From the NCBI RefSeq assembly GCF_000145035.1, contig NC_014387.1, forward strand, positions 2,036,001 through 2,100,000: 64,000 nucleotides of DNA. Direction: 5' to 3'. A program made the position numbers and the translations under genes. Source of the stretch: Butyrivibrio proteoclasticus B316. Its GTDB lineage: Bacteria; Bacillota; Clostridia; Lachnospirales; Lachnospiraceae. The stretch's first letter is position 1; each line of letters opens with the position of its first letter. Shown piece after piece: positions 43,727 through 52,289 of the stretch. Below the pieces are notes generated by a model, which had not been told where the DNA came from, did not search any database, and worked only from the letters and a program-made list of their open reading frames with translations.

Positions 43727-45019
43727 CTACATACACAGTTTTTCTATATTCCTGCCAATCCATTCAGTCATAGCCTTGTTTATCCAGTAGAGTTCCTCGT
43801 ACTTATCTTTTCCTGCAAAGAAAGCTGTAGACACAAACTGATTTGCCAATATCATATATGGAACAGCCTTCTTTTCCGCATCTGTCAATTTTACAACACT
43901 GTCATATCCGTACATGATCTCTTTCATGACTCCTACCCAGGTAAGTAACTTATCTTCGTTTCCTTCTTCAAAAGTCTCTGACAGTATGGCTGTTGCCGCA
44001 TAACATGGATCAAATATCCTGGCGTTTTCCTCGCTTAGTTCAAAATCAATAAATCCCCACTTGTCCTTCGCCAGGATAATATTGCTCGGATTCGGATCCC
44101 TATGAATCACCTGGCGCGGCAAATCCCTATAGAGATCACAAAACTGCGCTGCATATTTCTCCATAGCTTCAGGATTCATATCGATTTTACCCTTCAAGGC
44201 TGGGACCGCCCACTCCCTGACACACTTTCCTAAGTCCGCTTCTTCCGCAATCGTGTCTATCTTGGCAAGCGCAAGATCCAATTGTCCAACGATTTCCCCG
44301 ATAAAACGTGCTTTTTCTTTATAATCGTCTAGATAAAGCCCGCTCGCCATAACTCTCTCGCCTTCAACCTTCCTTGTAAGCGTAAAGTATAGTTCTCCGA
44401 CTGTAACATATTCTTTACCATCAATAGTCGGAATAACCGACGGAGCAGTAAGTCCAACACTGTTAAGCGCTTTGGAAATCTGGTTTGCCTTCTTCACCGA
44501 GCCAAGATTTGCTGTATACTTGATCACCATATTACTTCCTACATACTTTGCGCAGTCGCTGATCTCTCCAGTTTCCGGAAAGACGATATCTGACACTTTC
44601 GCATCCTGAAGCCCCCAATTTACCAGCACTTCAGAAATCAACTTATTACTGACCATGATGTGTTCCTCCTGAAAAATATTAATCTTATAAGGTCTTTTTG
44701 CCTTATATTCCCGGAGGTATTGCGCCGGCGTATATCCGATCTCGCGGATAAAAGCTCTGTAGAAGCCCGAATATGTTTCGAAACCATATTCATAAACGAC
44801 GTCGTTTTTCTTCCTTCCCTGGCCTATCTCATAGATAGCATATAGGAGCTTTCTTCTTAAAACGTACTGCATAACCGGTATTCCAACAGCTGATTGGAAC
44901 AATCTGTAAAAGTGAAAAACAGAATATCCCGCAATCTCCGCCAGTTCTTCTGCAGTAATGTCTTCTTTTATGTTGCTATCAACATAATCCAATGTTTTCT
45001 GGATCATCTCCCTGACCAT
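43727..45019 (-). CDS. AraC HTH fused to an aminoglycoside-phosphotransferase-like kinase
   Basis: 430 residues from the ATG at 45019 with AGGAGGAGG 6 nt upstream. Residues 1-105 are a complete AraC double HTH (TAEELAEIAGYSVFHFYRLF and YEYGFETYSGFYRAFIREI). Residues about 125-430 are a kinase of the APH/choline-kinase type with the catalytic HRDPNPSNIIL and the metal-binding FIDFELSE. The N-lobe Lys region is less clear. No frameshift separates the halves. It may be a regulator that phosphorylates its own inducer or an antibiotic. It follows an HD, a GNAT and a nucleotidyltransferase gene, all of resistance-like type. Confidence 0.88.
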   Translation of the reverse strand: MVREMIQKTLDYVDSNIKEDITAEELAEIAGYSVFHFYRLFQSAVGIPVMQYVLRRKLLYAIYEIGQGRKKNDVVYEYGFETYSGFYRAFIREIGYTPAQYLREYKAKRPYKINIFQEEHIMVSNKLISEVLVNWGLQDAKVSDIVFPETGEISDCAKYVGSNMVIKYTANLGSVKKANQISKALNSVGLTAPSVIPTIDGKEYVTVGELYFTLTRKVEGERVMASGLYLDDYKEKARFIGEIVGQLDLALAKIDTIAEEADLGKCVREWAVPALKGKIDMNPEAMEKYAAQFCDLYRDLPRQVIHRDPNPSNIILAKDKWGFIDFELSEENARIFDPCYAATAILSETFEEGNEDKLLTWVGVMKEIMYGYDSVVKLTDAEKKAVPYMILANQFVSTAFFAGKDKYEELYWINKAMTEWIGRNIEKLCM

Positions 45020-45142
45020 ACGCAACCTCCTCCTTTCTGTGATATTTCGTAGCTACACATCAATCTTAATCTTCTATCATCATAATAGTATTTCCGTTTT
45101 TGCTATTTATAAAATACCCTATAATCACTAATTAATTCCATC

Positions 45143-45925
45143 TTATTTCCCTCTCCTAAGAACTACGACTTGTTTTTCAAGTTCGCTTTTCGCTTCCGCA
45201 ATCGCCTTTTTGGTGCTCTGATTTCTGGTCGGAAATTCGAACATCTGGTAAAGATATCCCTGCTCCCTGGCAAGTTCCCAACTCTTTGGATAAACAAGTT
45301 CAAAGGCAAGTGCTATATGGCCGATCAGATGCTCTGCAGGTGAATCCATGATATCGCGGTTTACTGCATGATGCTCCCTGACCTGCTCCATAACCTTCTC
45401 AGAAACGCCTGCAGAGAACAGAACATCCTCTGTAACGTTGTATATCTCCTCCATAGGGGTTTCTACATTTACTCTCAGAATATCGACCTTGTCAGCATCT
45501 CTTAAGATATTGCAAAAGACAAGCAGCTTACCGGAAACTTCTTTATCCACCCTATACTTGTTGTGCTGTCTGATAACTGTTTCAAGGTCTCTATCCCAAG
45601 ATCTGAAATCTACATAATCTGTGATCAGGTTTTCATCTCCAAAAAGAAGATCAGCACCAAATTCTGCATGGTCAACTGATTCCGAATCTATAAAGGTGTT
45701 ATATCTTTTGACCTGTTCAAACCTGCCTATATCATGGAGCATCCCTGACAGCCAAGCAAACTCCACATCCTCATCAGAAAGCTCTATACTCCTGGCTATT
45801 TTCTCGCAATTATCTGCCACTCTGTATGTATGGGCTATCTTAAGCGCTATTTTAGGGTTTGATGGGTCATAATTCCTTGTGTACTCTGCAAATTTCTCTC
45901 TAACCTTTTTTCTATCTATTATCAT
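45143..45925 (-). CDS. HD domain phosphohydrolase
   Basis: About 260 residues from the ATG at 45925 (MIIDRKKVREKF). A longer in-frame start at 45994 overlaps the previous stop by 8 bp and cannot be excluded. The metal motif is complete: H in KIAHTYRV, HD in MLHDIGRF and D in LRDADKVD. HD proteins of this kind hydrolyse nucleotides or related phosphate esters; the exact substrate cannot be inferred. It lies downstream of a GNAT gene. Confidence 0.85.
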   Translation of the reverse strand: MIIDRKKVREKFAEYTRNYDPSNPKIALKIAHTYRVADNCEKIARSIELSDEDVEFAWLSGMLHDIGRFEQVKRYNTFIDSESVDHAEFGADLLFGDENLITDYVDFRSWDRDLETVIRQHNKYRVDKEVSGKLLVFCNILRDADKVDILRVNVETPMEEIYNVTEDVLFSAGVSEKVMEQVREHHAVNRDIMDSPAEHLIGHIALAFELVYPKSWELAREQGYLYQMFEFPTRNQSTKKAIAEAKSELEKQVVVLRRGK

Positions 45926-45986
45926 CTTTTTTAATAACTGCCTTTTCCTTTCCGGGCACCCCCATTTCATATATCCGGCCCTGATC

Positions 45987-46463
45987 CTAAACATCTAATC
46001 TATATTGCATAAAGTTCCCATTATGCGTAAATCCATAAGCCGTATATAGTTTCACTCCCATATCAGACGCTGTAATGTGAACTGCACCACACCCGTAGGC
46101 TCTGGCTTCTTCCACTACTCTATGAAGCAGTTCTCTGGCAATTCCCATCCTCCTGTAGTCAGGATTGGTATACATGCTGGAGAGAAGACCGAGCCTTCCT
46201 GTTGGACATGTAAAATATGGTGGTTTCTCAACAAAAGACATCCCACTGGTTCCAATTATCTTATCTCCGTCAATAGCAAGCCAGGAGACAAATGTTCCAT
46301 CCGTCATATGCCTTTCATAATAATCTTTGAGTGATAATTTCAAATCGACACCTTCCGGAACAGTTCTGCCTGTAGATATATATTCCTCAGTAAGCTGAGC
46401 AATTCTCATATTTATAAATTCATCTAACTCAGCGTATGTCAGTTTCTTATATTGAATATCCAT
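45987..46463 (-). CDS. GNAT family N-acetyltransferase
   Basis: 158 residues from the ATG at 46463, with GTGGGGG upstream; a longer in-frame start lacks a site. The acetyl-CoA loop RRMGIARELLHRVVEEAR and the C-terminal LYTAYGF are standard. It transfers an acetyl group to an amine; substrate unknown. It lies between a nucleotidyltransferase and an HD gene, which suggests detoxification or antibiotic modification. Confidence 0.9.
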   Translation of the reverse strand: MDIQYKKLTYAELDEFINMRIAQLTEEYISTGRTVPEGVDLKLSLKDYYERHMTDGTFVSWLAIDGDKIIGTSGMSFVEKPPYFTCPTGRLGLLSSMYTNPDYRRMGIARELLHRVVEEARAYGCGAVHITASDMGVKLYTAYGFTHNGNFMQYRLDV

Positions 46464-46534
46464 AGTTTTTACCCCCACAAGCATATATAATGAAGTGCAG
46501 CATGATACTGTATCAAGATAATTGATACTTTCGG

Positions 46535-47401
46535 CTATTTCTCGCAATTATCTGCATATCTCTTTTTCATAAACTCACGCACATTTGACGATTCTTCAAG
46601 GTCAAGCGAAAATCCAAGTTTATCAGCCACATAAATAGATAAATCTTCAAAGTAATCATACATGAGAAAAACCTTATCCCACATATCTTCATAAGCCCCG
46701 CCGGCAAAGATTCCCTCAAAGCGCTTCATTTCATCTTCTGTTAGATATTTTCTAAGATACTTGGAAAAAGAACCTGTGGTGACCTTAAAGTCATTATCGA
46801 TGCCCACTTTCCAGTTGATCATCTTCATAAACATATTCATCATCAGATGCTCCATGGAGTATTTGGCATAGTAGAACTGATGCCTGCAAAGCCCCTTTGT
46901 AGCATAGTTGCTGACCCATCTGAATTCATTGACAGTATTATAAAATTCAAACTCACTTGGTTTTTGGATAAAAAAGATATCGCCAGATGTGATTTCTTTT
47001 AGCTCAGTGAAGCCATCTTTATTTATGAGTATTGTTCTAGGCTCATTAAAATCTGTCTGCTTTCCAATCTCAGAAACATCAATAAAAGTCAGATCAATCC
47101 TGTTTCCATCCTTATACTGTGTCAGATATGCAAAACGTTTTTTCCCATTATAGTCATAGGGTTCCATGTACCAGTCATCCGGAGTCTGCATGATAAGAAT
47201 ATCTCCAAATTTCCTCATATAATTCTTATCTGCAGTGAATTCTCTGATATCAGAAACAAAAAAAGTTATATCAAAGTCTGAAAAGCCATCCCGGACTGCA
47301 CCCGGAGTAACTGCAGAGCCTTCCATCGTGGCAGCGCGAATTCTGTCATCTTCAGTCGCTGTTTTTATGATCAGGTCATACATTTCATCGTAAGTTTTCA
47401 T
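46535..47401 (-). CDS. Aminoglycoside 6-adenylyltransferase-like nucleotidyltransferase
   Basis: 288 residues from the ATG at 47401 (GAGGAGGATG upstream). It matches ANT(6)/AadE-type proteins: MEGSAVTPG, then DGFSDFDITFFV with the catalytic D-x-D, and WYMEPYD. The first motif is usually GSR-A or GSAxNP; here SAVTPG. Chromosomal members often lack proven resistance activity. First gene of a four-gene leftward cluster of small-molecule-modifying enzymes. Confidence 0.85.
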   Translation of the reverse strand: MKTYDEMYDLIIKTATEDDRIRAATMEGSAVTPGAVRDGFSDFDITFFVSDIREFTADKNYMRKFGDILIMQTPDDWYMEPYDYNGKKRFAYLTQYKDGNRIDLTFIDVSEIGKQTDFNEPRTILINKDGFTELKEITSGDIFFIQKPSEFEFYNTVNEFRWVSNYATKGLCRHQFYYAKYSMEHLMMNMFMKMINWKVGIDNDFKVTTGSFSKYLRKYLTEDEMKRFEGIFAGGAYEDMWDKVFLMYDYFEDLSIYVADKLGFSLDLEESSNVREFMKKRYADNCEK

Positions 47402-47511
47402 AGCATCCTCCTCTGTAAAAGTATATACTGCCACACAAAACTCATCAATGATTAACCGCTTCAATCCCTAGCGGAGCGTGTGATATAGGAATTTCGGAGA
47501 AATACCCTATA

Positions 47512-47542
47512 TCATAAAAGACCATGGGGCAAGCCCATGGTC
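47512..47542 (-). terminator. Terminator of the beta-helix lipoprotein gene
   Basis: GACCATGGG / CCCATGGTC perfect stem (47520-47528, 47534-47542), followed on the minus strand by TTTTAT. A second hairpin, TGATATAGG/CCTATATCA, lies just beyond at 47481-47513. Confidence 0.85.
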
Positions 47543-47558
47543 CTTTACTGAATTCTAT

Positions 47559-49046
47559 TTAATTAAGTGCTACTCCGTTTACATAAAGAGTATATCCGTT
47601 TGTATCGACGCAGGAAATATCTCCGTCAAAGGATGTGATGTAAGTATCTGCTGTAAGAGTCCAGGTGCTGTTCTTATCTATAGAAACCGTAACAGTTCCA
47701 ACCTCTGTAGAAACCTCTTCTCCTTTGGCATTTGTTATGTTTCCATCTATTGTTCCGGTAAAGTCTGAACCATCTGTAAGGTTAAGCGTAAGCTCAGAAT
47801 CACTACCTACAAGAATTGTTCCCTCGAGTGTCTGGCCAATTGCATTTAATGTAGCTGTATTTGTATCTCCGTTCCGGCCATCTGCACAGACTGAAAGAAG
47901 GATATTCTCAGAATCCTCATTAACAATCTTAACATTCTCAAGATTGATCACAGCTGTTGTATTAGTAACATGGAATACGTGACCATTCTTACTGGTAAGT
48001 GTACCGCCATTCATAGTAAAAGTAGATGTACCGCTGTCTGCATCTCCTGACATAGACTGGTATATCATGATCGTATCATAGAATGTTGCATTGCCATTGG
48101 TATCAGTATTATTGGCAGTCATATCACAGTCATTTAAGGTAATAGAATTAATACCCTCGATGCAGACTCCCTCTGAAAGGTTAGACACAAGAGTTGCATC
48201 AGAAACCGTTATGTCCGCAGTTGAGTAAATAGCAGGTGAGCCAAGCCCGTTTGTTGTATATGTACCGCCATTTACTGAAACAGTACCTCCGCCTCTGTCA
48301 GTTCTAATAGCTGCTGATGATCTTCCGCTGGTTTCAACAGTAAGATCAGAAGCTTTGGTAATGCCGCCTCCGGTTGTCATGATACCGCCAGAGCCATCTC
48401 CTGTAGTTGTAATTGTACTGTCAGAGATAATTACGGTTGTTCCATCTCCCTCAGCACCATTTTTACCGCCGTTTCCGCCATAGGAGAATACGCCGTTGGC
48501 TCCGTCAGCATCTGATGTAATACTTGCTCCTGAAATAGTGGTTGTTGAACCATCTTTTACCAGAACAGCTGCATTTAGTCCATAGAAATTGCAGTTATCT
48601 CCGCCATCAGAATCCCCGGTCTTGGTAACTGTAGCATTTGTAATCTCAACATCATCGGATGTAGCGATCAAAAGAGCACTTTCATCAGCAGTAGTACTAG
48701 CATAGGTCTCTCCATCCTGCGAATCAGCGCCTGTTATCTCTACTGCTCCCTTATAGTCTATATCAGCACTGCTGCTTCCGCCTTCAGGAGGATTCCCCGG
48801 AGCCTCGCCATCAGGCTTCTCTCCCGGAGCTCCATCAGGTGCTTCACCATCAGGTTTTTCAGGAGGGTTTTCACCGTTCTGATTCTCAGAAAGCTCTGTA
48901 TTTTCTATAGCTACACTTTCTTGCGAAGACGCAGTATCTTCACCTTCAACAGTAGCTGTGCTTGTTTGTCCGCAGGCTGTAAGTGCTACGCACATGATTG
49001 ATACAACTGCAATAGATAGTTTTTTCTTTAACTCGTTTCTCTTCAT
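47559..49046 (-). CDS. Surface lipoprotein with parallel beta-helix repeats
   Basis: 495 residues. The signal peptide ends in a lipobox (ALTAC, C25). A Pro/Gly/Glu/Asp-rich linker (PPEKPDGEAPDGAPGEKPDG, about 60-92) follows. The rest is Thr/Ser/Asn/Gly-rich with 15 or more short beta-strand repeats such as TTVIISDSTITTT, TVSVNGGTYTTNG and STFTMNGGTLTSKNG. This is the pattern of a right-handed beta-helix, as in DUF4353/carbohydrate-binding surface proteins. It is probably an adhesin or polysaccharide-binding protein; no catalytic residues are recognisable. A CCTGATC/GATCAGG hairpin (49069-49087) lies just upstream of its ribosome-binding site. Confidence 0.82.
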   Translation of the reverse strand: MKRNELKKKLSIAVVSIMCVALTACGQTSTATVEGEDTASSQESVAIENTELSENQNGENPPEKPDGEAPDGAPGEKPDGEAPGNPPEGGSSSADIDYKGAVEITGADSQDGETYASTTADESALLIATSDDVEITNATVTKTGDSDGGDNCNFYGLNAAVLVKDGSTTTISGASITSDADGANGVFSYGGNGGKNGAEGDGTTVIISDSTITTTGDGSGGIMTTGGGITKASDLTVETSGRSSAAIRTDRGGGTVSVNGGTYTTNGLGSPAIYSTADITVSDATLVSNLSEGVCIEGINSITLNDCDMTANNTDTNGNATFYDTIMIYQSMSGDADSGTSTFTMNGGTLTSKNGHVFHVTNTTAVINLENVKIVNEDSENILLSVCADGRNGDTNTATLNAIGQTLEGTILVGSDSELTLNLTDGSDFTGTIDGNITNAKGEEVSTEVGTVTVSIDKNSTWTLTADTYITSFDGDISCVDTNGYTLYVNGVALN

Positions 49047-49144
49047 AATAGTTTAACTCCTTTTTACACCTGATCACTTGGATCAGGTCTGTTGTTAAGG
49101 CAATTATGAATCCGAAACCTAAATTTAACTTAAAAGGATCAAGC

Positions 49145-49759
49145 TTACACAAGTTCCAGCTCATCCCCGGGCTTTAGAACTATTTTACCGGGAGCTTCAA
49201 AGCGCTGAGCAACCTTCATATCAAAGCCGGTTTTGTCTTTTACCGGTTCCATATGATATGGGATATTGTGCTTGGCGCCTATTATCTTTGCGCACCTTGA
49301 CGCCTCTTTTACATCCATGTTATAGACGCCATCGCAGCACAGAAAAGCGTAATCAAGTTTTCTACTCTCAAGCCTTGTCATATGCGGAGTGGTCGATGTA
49401 TCCCCGGAAAAATACACCTGAACGCCATCAGAAAAAGTGAGGATAAATCCAACGCATGAAGAAGCGTCGTGATTCTTATTATATCCGGCCTCCACACTAT
49501 CAACCTTCACATACCCAAGGTTGAAGCTGTTATGGCTCCCTCCCAGTAACGCATCAGTCCACTTAATCACGTCGCAGCCATCATTTCTCTTAGTAATCAG
49601 CTTATCCTGAACGTGGTCATAGTGATCATGTGTCATCAAAATAAGATCTGCAGGAAGATCGTATCCATCCCCCATAAATGGATCAATGTAGATTACTTTT
49701 CCTTCATCTGTCACAATACGTACACTTGCATGTCCCTGATATAGTAGTTTTGCTGCCAT
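49145..49759 (-). CDS. UlaG-like metal-dependent hydrolase (MBL fold)
   Basis: 204 residues from the ATG at 49759 with GGAGGGA upstream. The zinc motif is THDHYDH (about 47-53), then YFSGDTS and IPYHMEP. This is the compact UlaG/L-ascorbate-6-phosphate lactonase-like subfamily (YxGHASVRI at the N-terminus). Substrate not inferable. 98 bp separate it from the beta-helix lipoprotein. Confidence 0.9.
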   Translation of the reverse strand: MAAKLLYQGHASVRIVTDEGKVIYIDPFMGDGYDLPADLILMTHDHYDHVQDKLITKRNDGCDVIKWTDALLGGSHNSFNLGYVKVDSVEAGYNKNHDASSCVGFILTFSDGVQVYFSGDTSTTPHMTRLESRKLDYAFLCCDGVYNMDVKEASRCAKIIGAKHNIPYHMEPVKDKTGFDMKVAQRFEAPGKIVLKPGDELELV

Positions 49760-49873
49760 GTCCTGTCCCTCCAATCACCCCAAGCAAATATAGAAAACTA
49801 AACTCATATTACTGCTTTTATTATAGCAAAAACATGGCTTTTTTCGCCTTATAAACCGATAGAAAATAATCAG

Positions 49874-50650
49874 TTAATAAATATCTTTTAATATTCCAAA
49901 TGTTTCTCTTACCATGTTGTTAGGAAGAAATTGATACTCGGTAAATGCCGCAATCCCCGTTATCTCAGCATCTGTATGGCGTCTTGCCAGCATCATTCCT
50001 CTGAAAAGATGAAAATTGTTAGTGACTATGCCTATAGTCATATCTTTGTCCGGATTTATAAGCTTCATAGCATTTACTATATTTTCATCGGTATCAAGTG
50101 ATGTGCTCTCAACAATTATCCTATCCTCAGAAATCTCTTTTTCCATCAGATAAATCTTTCCGCCCTCTCCTTCAGATATCGGCTCATTGCTCCCCTGACC
50201 TCCGGTAACTACTACTTTGGTATCAGGATTGTTTCTAAGATATTCTATAGCTGAATTCAGACGATACTTGTAAATGATGCTTGGACCGGACGATCTCATC
50301 TGTGCTCCCAACACAATTATATAATCTGCTCCGGGTGCTCCCTTAGAAAAAAAGGCAGTCAGGATACACACCTGACATATCGTAAACACAAGTACTCCTG
50401 CCACAACTACTGTTCTAAAGGCATATCTGACAGCCTTTGGAACTCTTGACCACAGCTTCTTCTGGTCCATAACAAATAAAAAGCCAAAGAATAGAGCCGC
50501 AGCAATCCATATCACAAAAGAATATGTTCCGCTTCCTACCATGTATACTGCAATTGAGTACAAAAATGACAACACAGATATGATCAGATATATGTTTTTC
50601 AGAGATAAAAATCTCTTTTTCTTAGTTATATTAGCAATACTATTCCCCAT
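49874..50650 (-). CDS. YdcF/ElyC (DUF218) family membrane protein
   Basis: 258 residues from the ATG at 50650 (GGAGAAAG upstream). Three or four N-terminal membrane helices (about 15-100) precede a DUF218 domain: DYIIVLGAQMRSSGPS, VVVTGGQGSNEP, ESTSLDTDENI, IVTNNFHLFRG. The family includes ElyC, SanA and YdcF, linked to envelope polysaccharide and lipid-carrier metabolism. It starts 94 bp from a branched palindromic element. Confidence 0.9.
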   Translation of the reverse strand: MGNSIANITKKKRFLSLKNIYLIISVLSFLYSIAVYMVGSGTYSFVIWIAAALFFGFLFVMDQKKLWSRVPKAVRYAFRTVVVAGVLVFTICQVCILTAFFSKGAPGADYIIVLGAQMRSSGPSIIYKYRLNSAIEYLRNNPDTKVVVTGGQGSNEPISEGEGGKIYLMEKEISEDRIIVESTSLDTDENIVNAMKLINPDKDMTIGIVTNNFHLFRGMMLARRHTDAEITGIAAFTEYQFLPNNMVRETFGILKDIY

Positions 50651-50743
50651 ACTTTCTCCATAATTTATCATAAGAATTTGTTCTCAATATCATTTAATTC
50701 ATATAAATACAGATTTCCGTTCTTCCTCAGAAATTCGATAATC

Positions 50744-50890
50744 TATGACATCTTGAATCAAAGATTCAAGATGCAAGCAAATAGGCCATTCCAAAGCGAC
50801 TTCGTCGCAGGGCCTATTTGCCACCTGAATCATATTCTCACGAAACCCGCAGTAAATGCGTGTTTCTGTAATTTCATCTAAGATGTCATA
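50744..50890. repeat. 147-bp branched palindromic element
   Basis: Outer arms TATGACATCTT (50744-50754) and AAGATGTCATA (50880-50890) are exact complements. Inside are GCAAATAGGCC (50777-50787) with its exact complement (50811-50821), capped by a GCGAC-TTC-GTCGC hairpin, and a GAAAC/GTTTC hairpin at about 50842-50866. An alternative hairpin ATCTTGAATC-AAA-GATTCAAGAT uses the left outer arm. It fills the space between the DUF1848 stop and the YdcF gene. Structured RNA or mobile palindromic repeat. Confidence 0.7.
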
Positions 50891-50891
50891 T

Positions 50892-51821
50892 TCATAGAAA
50901 CAAGCTCAGCTGATTATCTATATATGATTCCATTTTAACATCATGAATGACATCTCCCTCTTTATAATTTCCAATAAGGAATGGGGAATTTGGATCATTA
51001 AGCTTCATATTTCTTTTGACTGCTTCTATATCATTATTGGCATAACAATATCTGCACAAATGCCCACAACTATCGTAAGCACCTATATCTCCCGAAAGAT
51101 AGCAGGCGCACTCTTTTCTTGCGGGCTTTTTATTTGGAACGATGAGCTTTTGTCCTATAGCCTTCTCGTAGGTTTCTATAGTCATGCATCCTCTGCAGTC
51201 CGCACCATATTCTGCAAGGAACTGTCCTTCGCCGCAGGGCTTAACTACCATACCATAGGAGGTTGCAATCTTTATCAGCTCTTTTCCCAGGAAATACTGA
51301 TCTTCCCTTGATACGGAACGCACCGCCGGGAAGTTTCTCTTTACCTTCTCATATAGATCAATAAAACTGATCACTACGGTCTCCGTGTAGCCGCATAGAG
51401 AAGCAGCCATCTGCTCAAATGCTCTTAGATGGTACTCTACTGTGTATCTGTCATTTATGAGTATCGGGTCATACCTCCAACCTATGCTATTTATGCCAAC
51501 CATTTGTGATAAAGTTTTAAAATCTTCAAGAATCTTATGTTTGTCAGGAACATGCGGCTCAATATCTCTCCCATATGGTGTGATAGTCACAAACCAATAT
51601 TGTCCGTAATCCTTAATGATGTCCATATATTCAAAGAAAGGCGCAGGATTCTTGGAGCAAAAGCCAACCACATCCACTGTTTCCGGGCTCAGCCTGTACC
51701 TACTGACCTGCTCCGGGTTAAATGGATTTCTTACGCATACTATTTGCTCTTTGAATCTGTTTGCCAGCCACTTGGGATAAAAGGCCGGGATATCTGTTCT
51801 CTGTCCTGTATTTATGATCAT
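50892..51821 (-). CDS. DUF1848 family protein with C-terminal cysteine cluster
   Basis: 309 residues. The N-terminal TIM-barrel-like region has DUF1848 landmarks (SGQRTDIP-like start, VRNPFNPEQVSRY, WFVTITPYG, WRYDPILIND). The C-terminus carries CMTIE, then CACYLSGDIGAYDSC and CGHLCRYCYAN: a C-x3-C-x2-C spacing like the radical-SAM cluster motif, but placed at the C-terminal end. It probably binds an Fe-S cluster. Activity unknown. Its ribosome-binding region (AAAGGTATTA) coincides with a degenerate half-site of the adjacent 37-bp element array. Confidence 0.85.
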   Translation of the reverse strand: MIINTGQRTDIPAFYPKWLANRFKEQIVCVRNPFNPEQVSRYRLSPETVDVVGFCSKNPAPFFEYMDIIKDYGQYWFVTITPYGRDIEPHVPDKHKILEDFKTLSQMVGINSIGWRYDPILINDRYTVEYHLRAFEQMAASLCGYTETVVISFIDLYEKVKRNFPAVRSVSREDQYFLGKELIKIATSYGMVVKPCGEGQFLAEYGADCRGCMTIETYEKAIGQKLIVPNKKPARKECACYLSGDIGAYDSCGHLCRYCYANNDIEAVKRNMKLNDPNSPFLIGNYKEGDVIHDVKMESYIDNQLSLFL

Positions 51822-51901
51822 GTAACTAATACCTTTGTCATTTTTTTATACTATCCTTTAGTATATAAATTAACTTTGCCAAACCATTTTCTTGCTCAAA
51901 A

Positions 51902-52203
51902 TAATAACATTAGGAACTAATGCTATTCTCTGGTATTATAATTTTTCTATATGAAATATCAAAATAATACCACAATATACAAAAACCGCTTCTTGATATT
52001 ATGAAAAGATCTTATAAAAAGATTTGCAGTGTCTTTTTATAATACCATACAAGCTATAATCAGGTTCTTGTTATTACAAATACTACATTTTTAGTCTTCT
52101 TATTCAAATATTGATAATACCAAACCGCCCATTTAATTTGTCATAGTATTATTTCAAATTCATCCATAATACCAAATCTTATCATTTCTATGTCATGGTA
52201 TTA
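51902..52203. repeat. Array B: five 37-bp elements with conserved inverted ends and variable cores
   Basis: Elements begin at 51902, 51965, 52040, 52115 and 52167, each exactly 37 bp long. Left ends are TAATAACA or TAATACCA (x4); right ends are TGGTATTA, TGATATTA, TGTTATTA, TAGTATTA and TGGTATTA. The 21-bp cores are all different. Spacers are 26, 38, 38 and 15 bp, so two steps are exactly 75 bp. A degenerate left half-site, TAATACCT, sits at 51827, again 75 bp before the first unit. No coding capacity; the element is shared with 29879-30065. Confidence 0.9.
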
Positions 52204-52219
52204 TTATTTTAATAGAAGC

Positions 52220-52276
52220 GTGCGCCGCTAGGCGCACCATAAAAAAGCCCATGTCATTGACATGAGCCTTTTTATT
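52220..52276 (-). terminator. Terminator of the double-glycine peptide gene plus a second hairpin
   Basis: Minus-strand AAAAAGGCTCATGTC-AAT-GACATGGGCTTTTTT (52276-52241) is a strong intrinsic terminator just after the stop. A perfect GTGCGCC-GCTA-GGCGCAC hairpin follows at 52220-52237. Confidence 0.9.
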
Positions 52277-52289
52277 ATATACCTCATTC

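Noticed and set aside
45143..45925. HD protein as a Cas3-like or defence nuclease
   Set aside because: It lacks a helicase domain and any cas or defence neighbours; the motif order is that of ordinary HD phosphohydrolases.
51902..52203. CRISPR array
   Set aside because: Only the 8-bp ends are conserved and the interior of each unit differs. In CRISPR the whole repeat is conserved. No cas genes are present.
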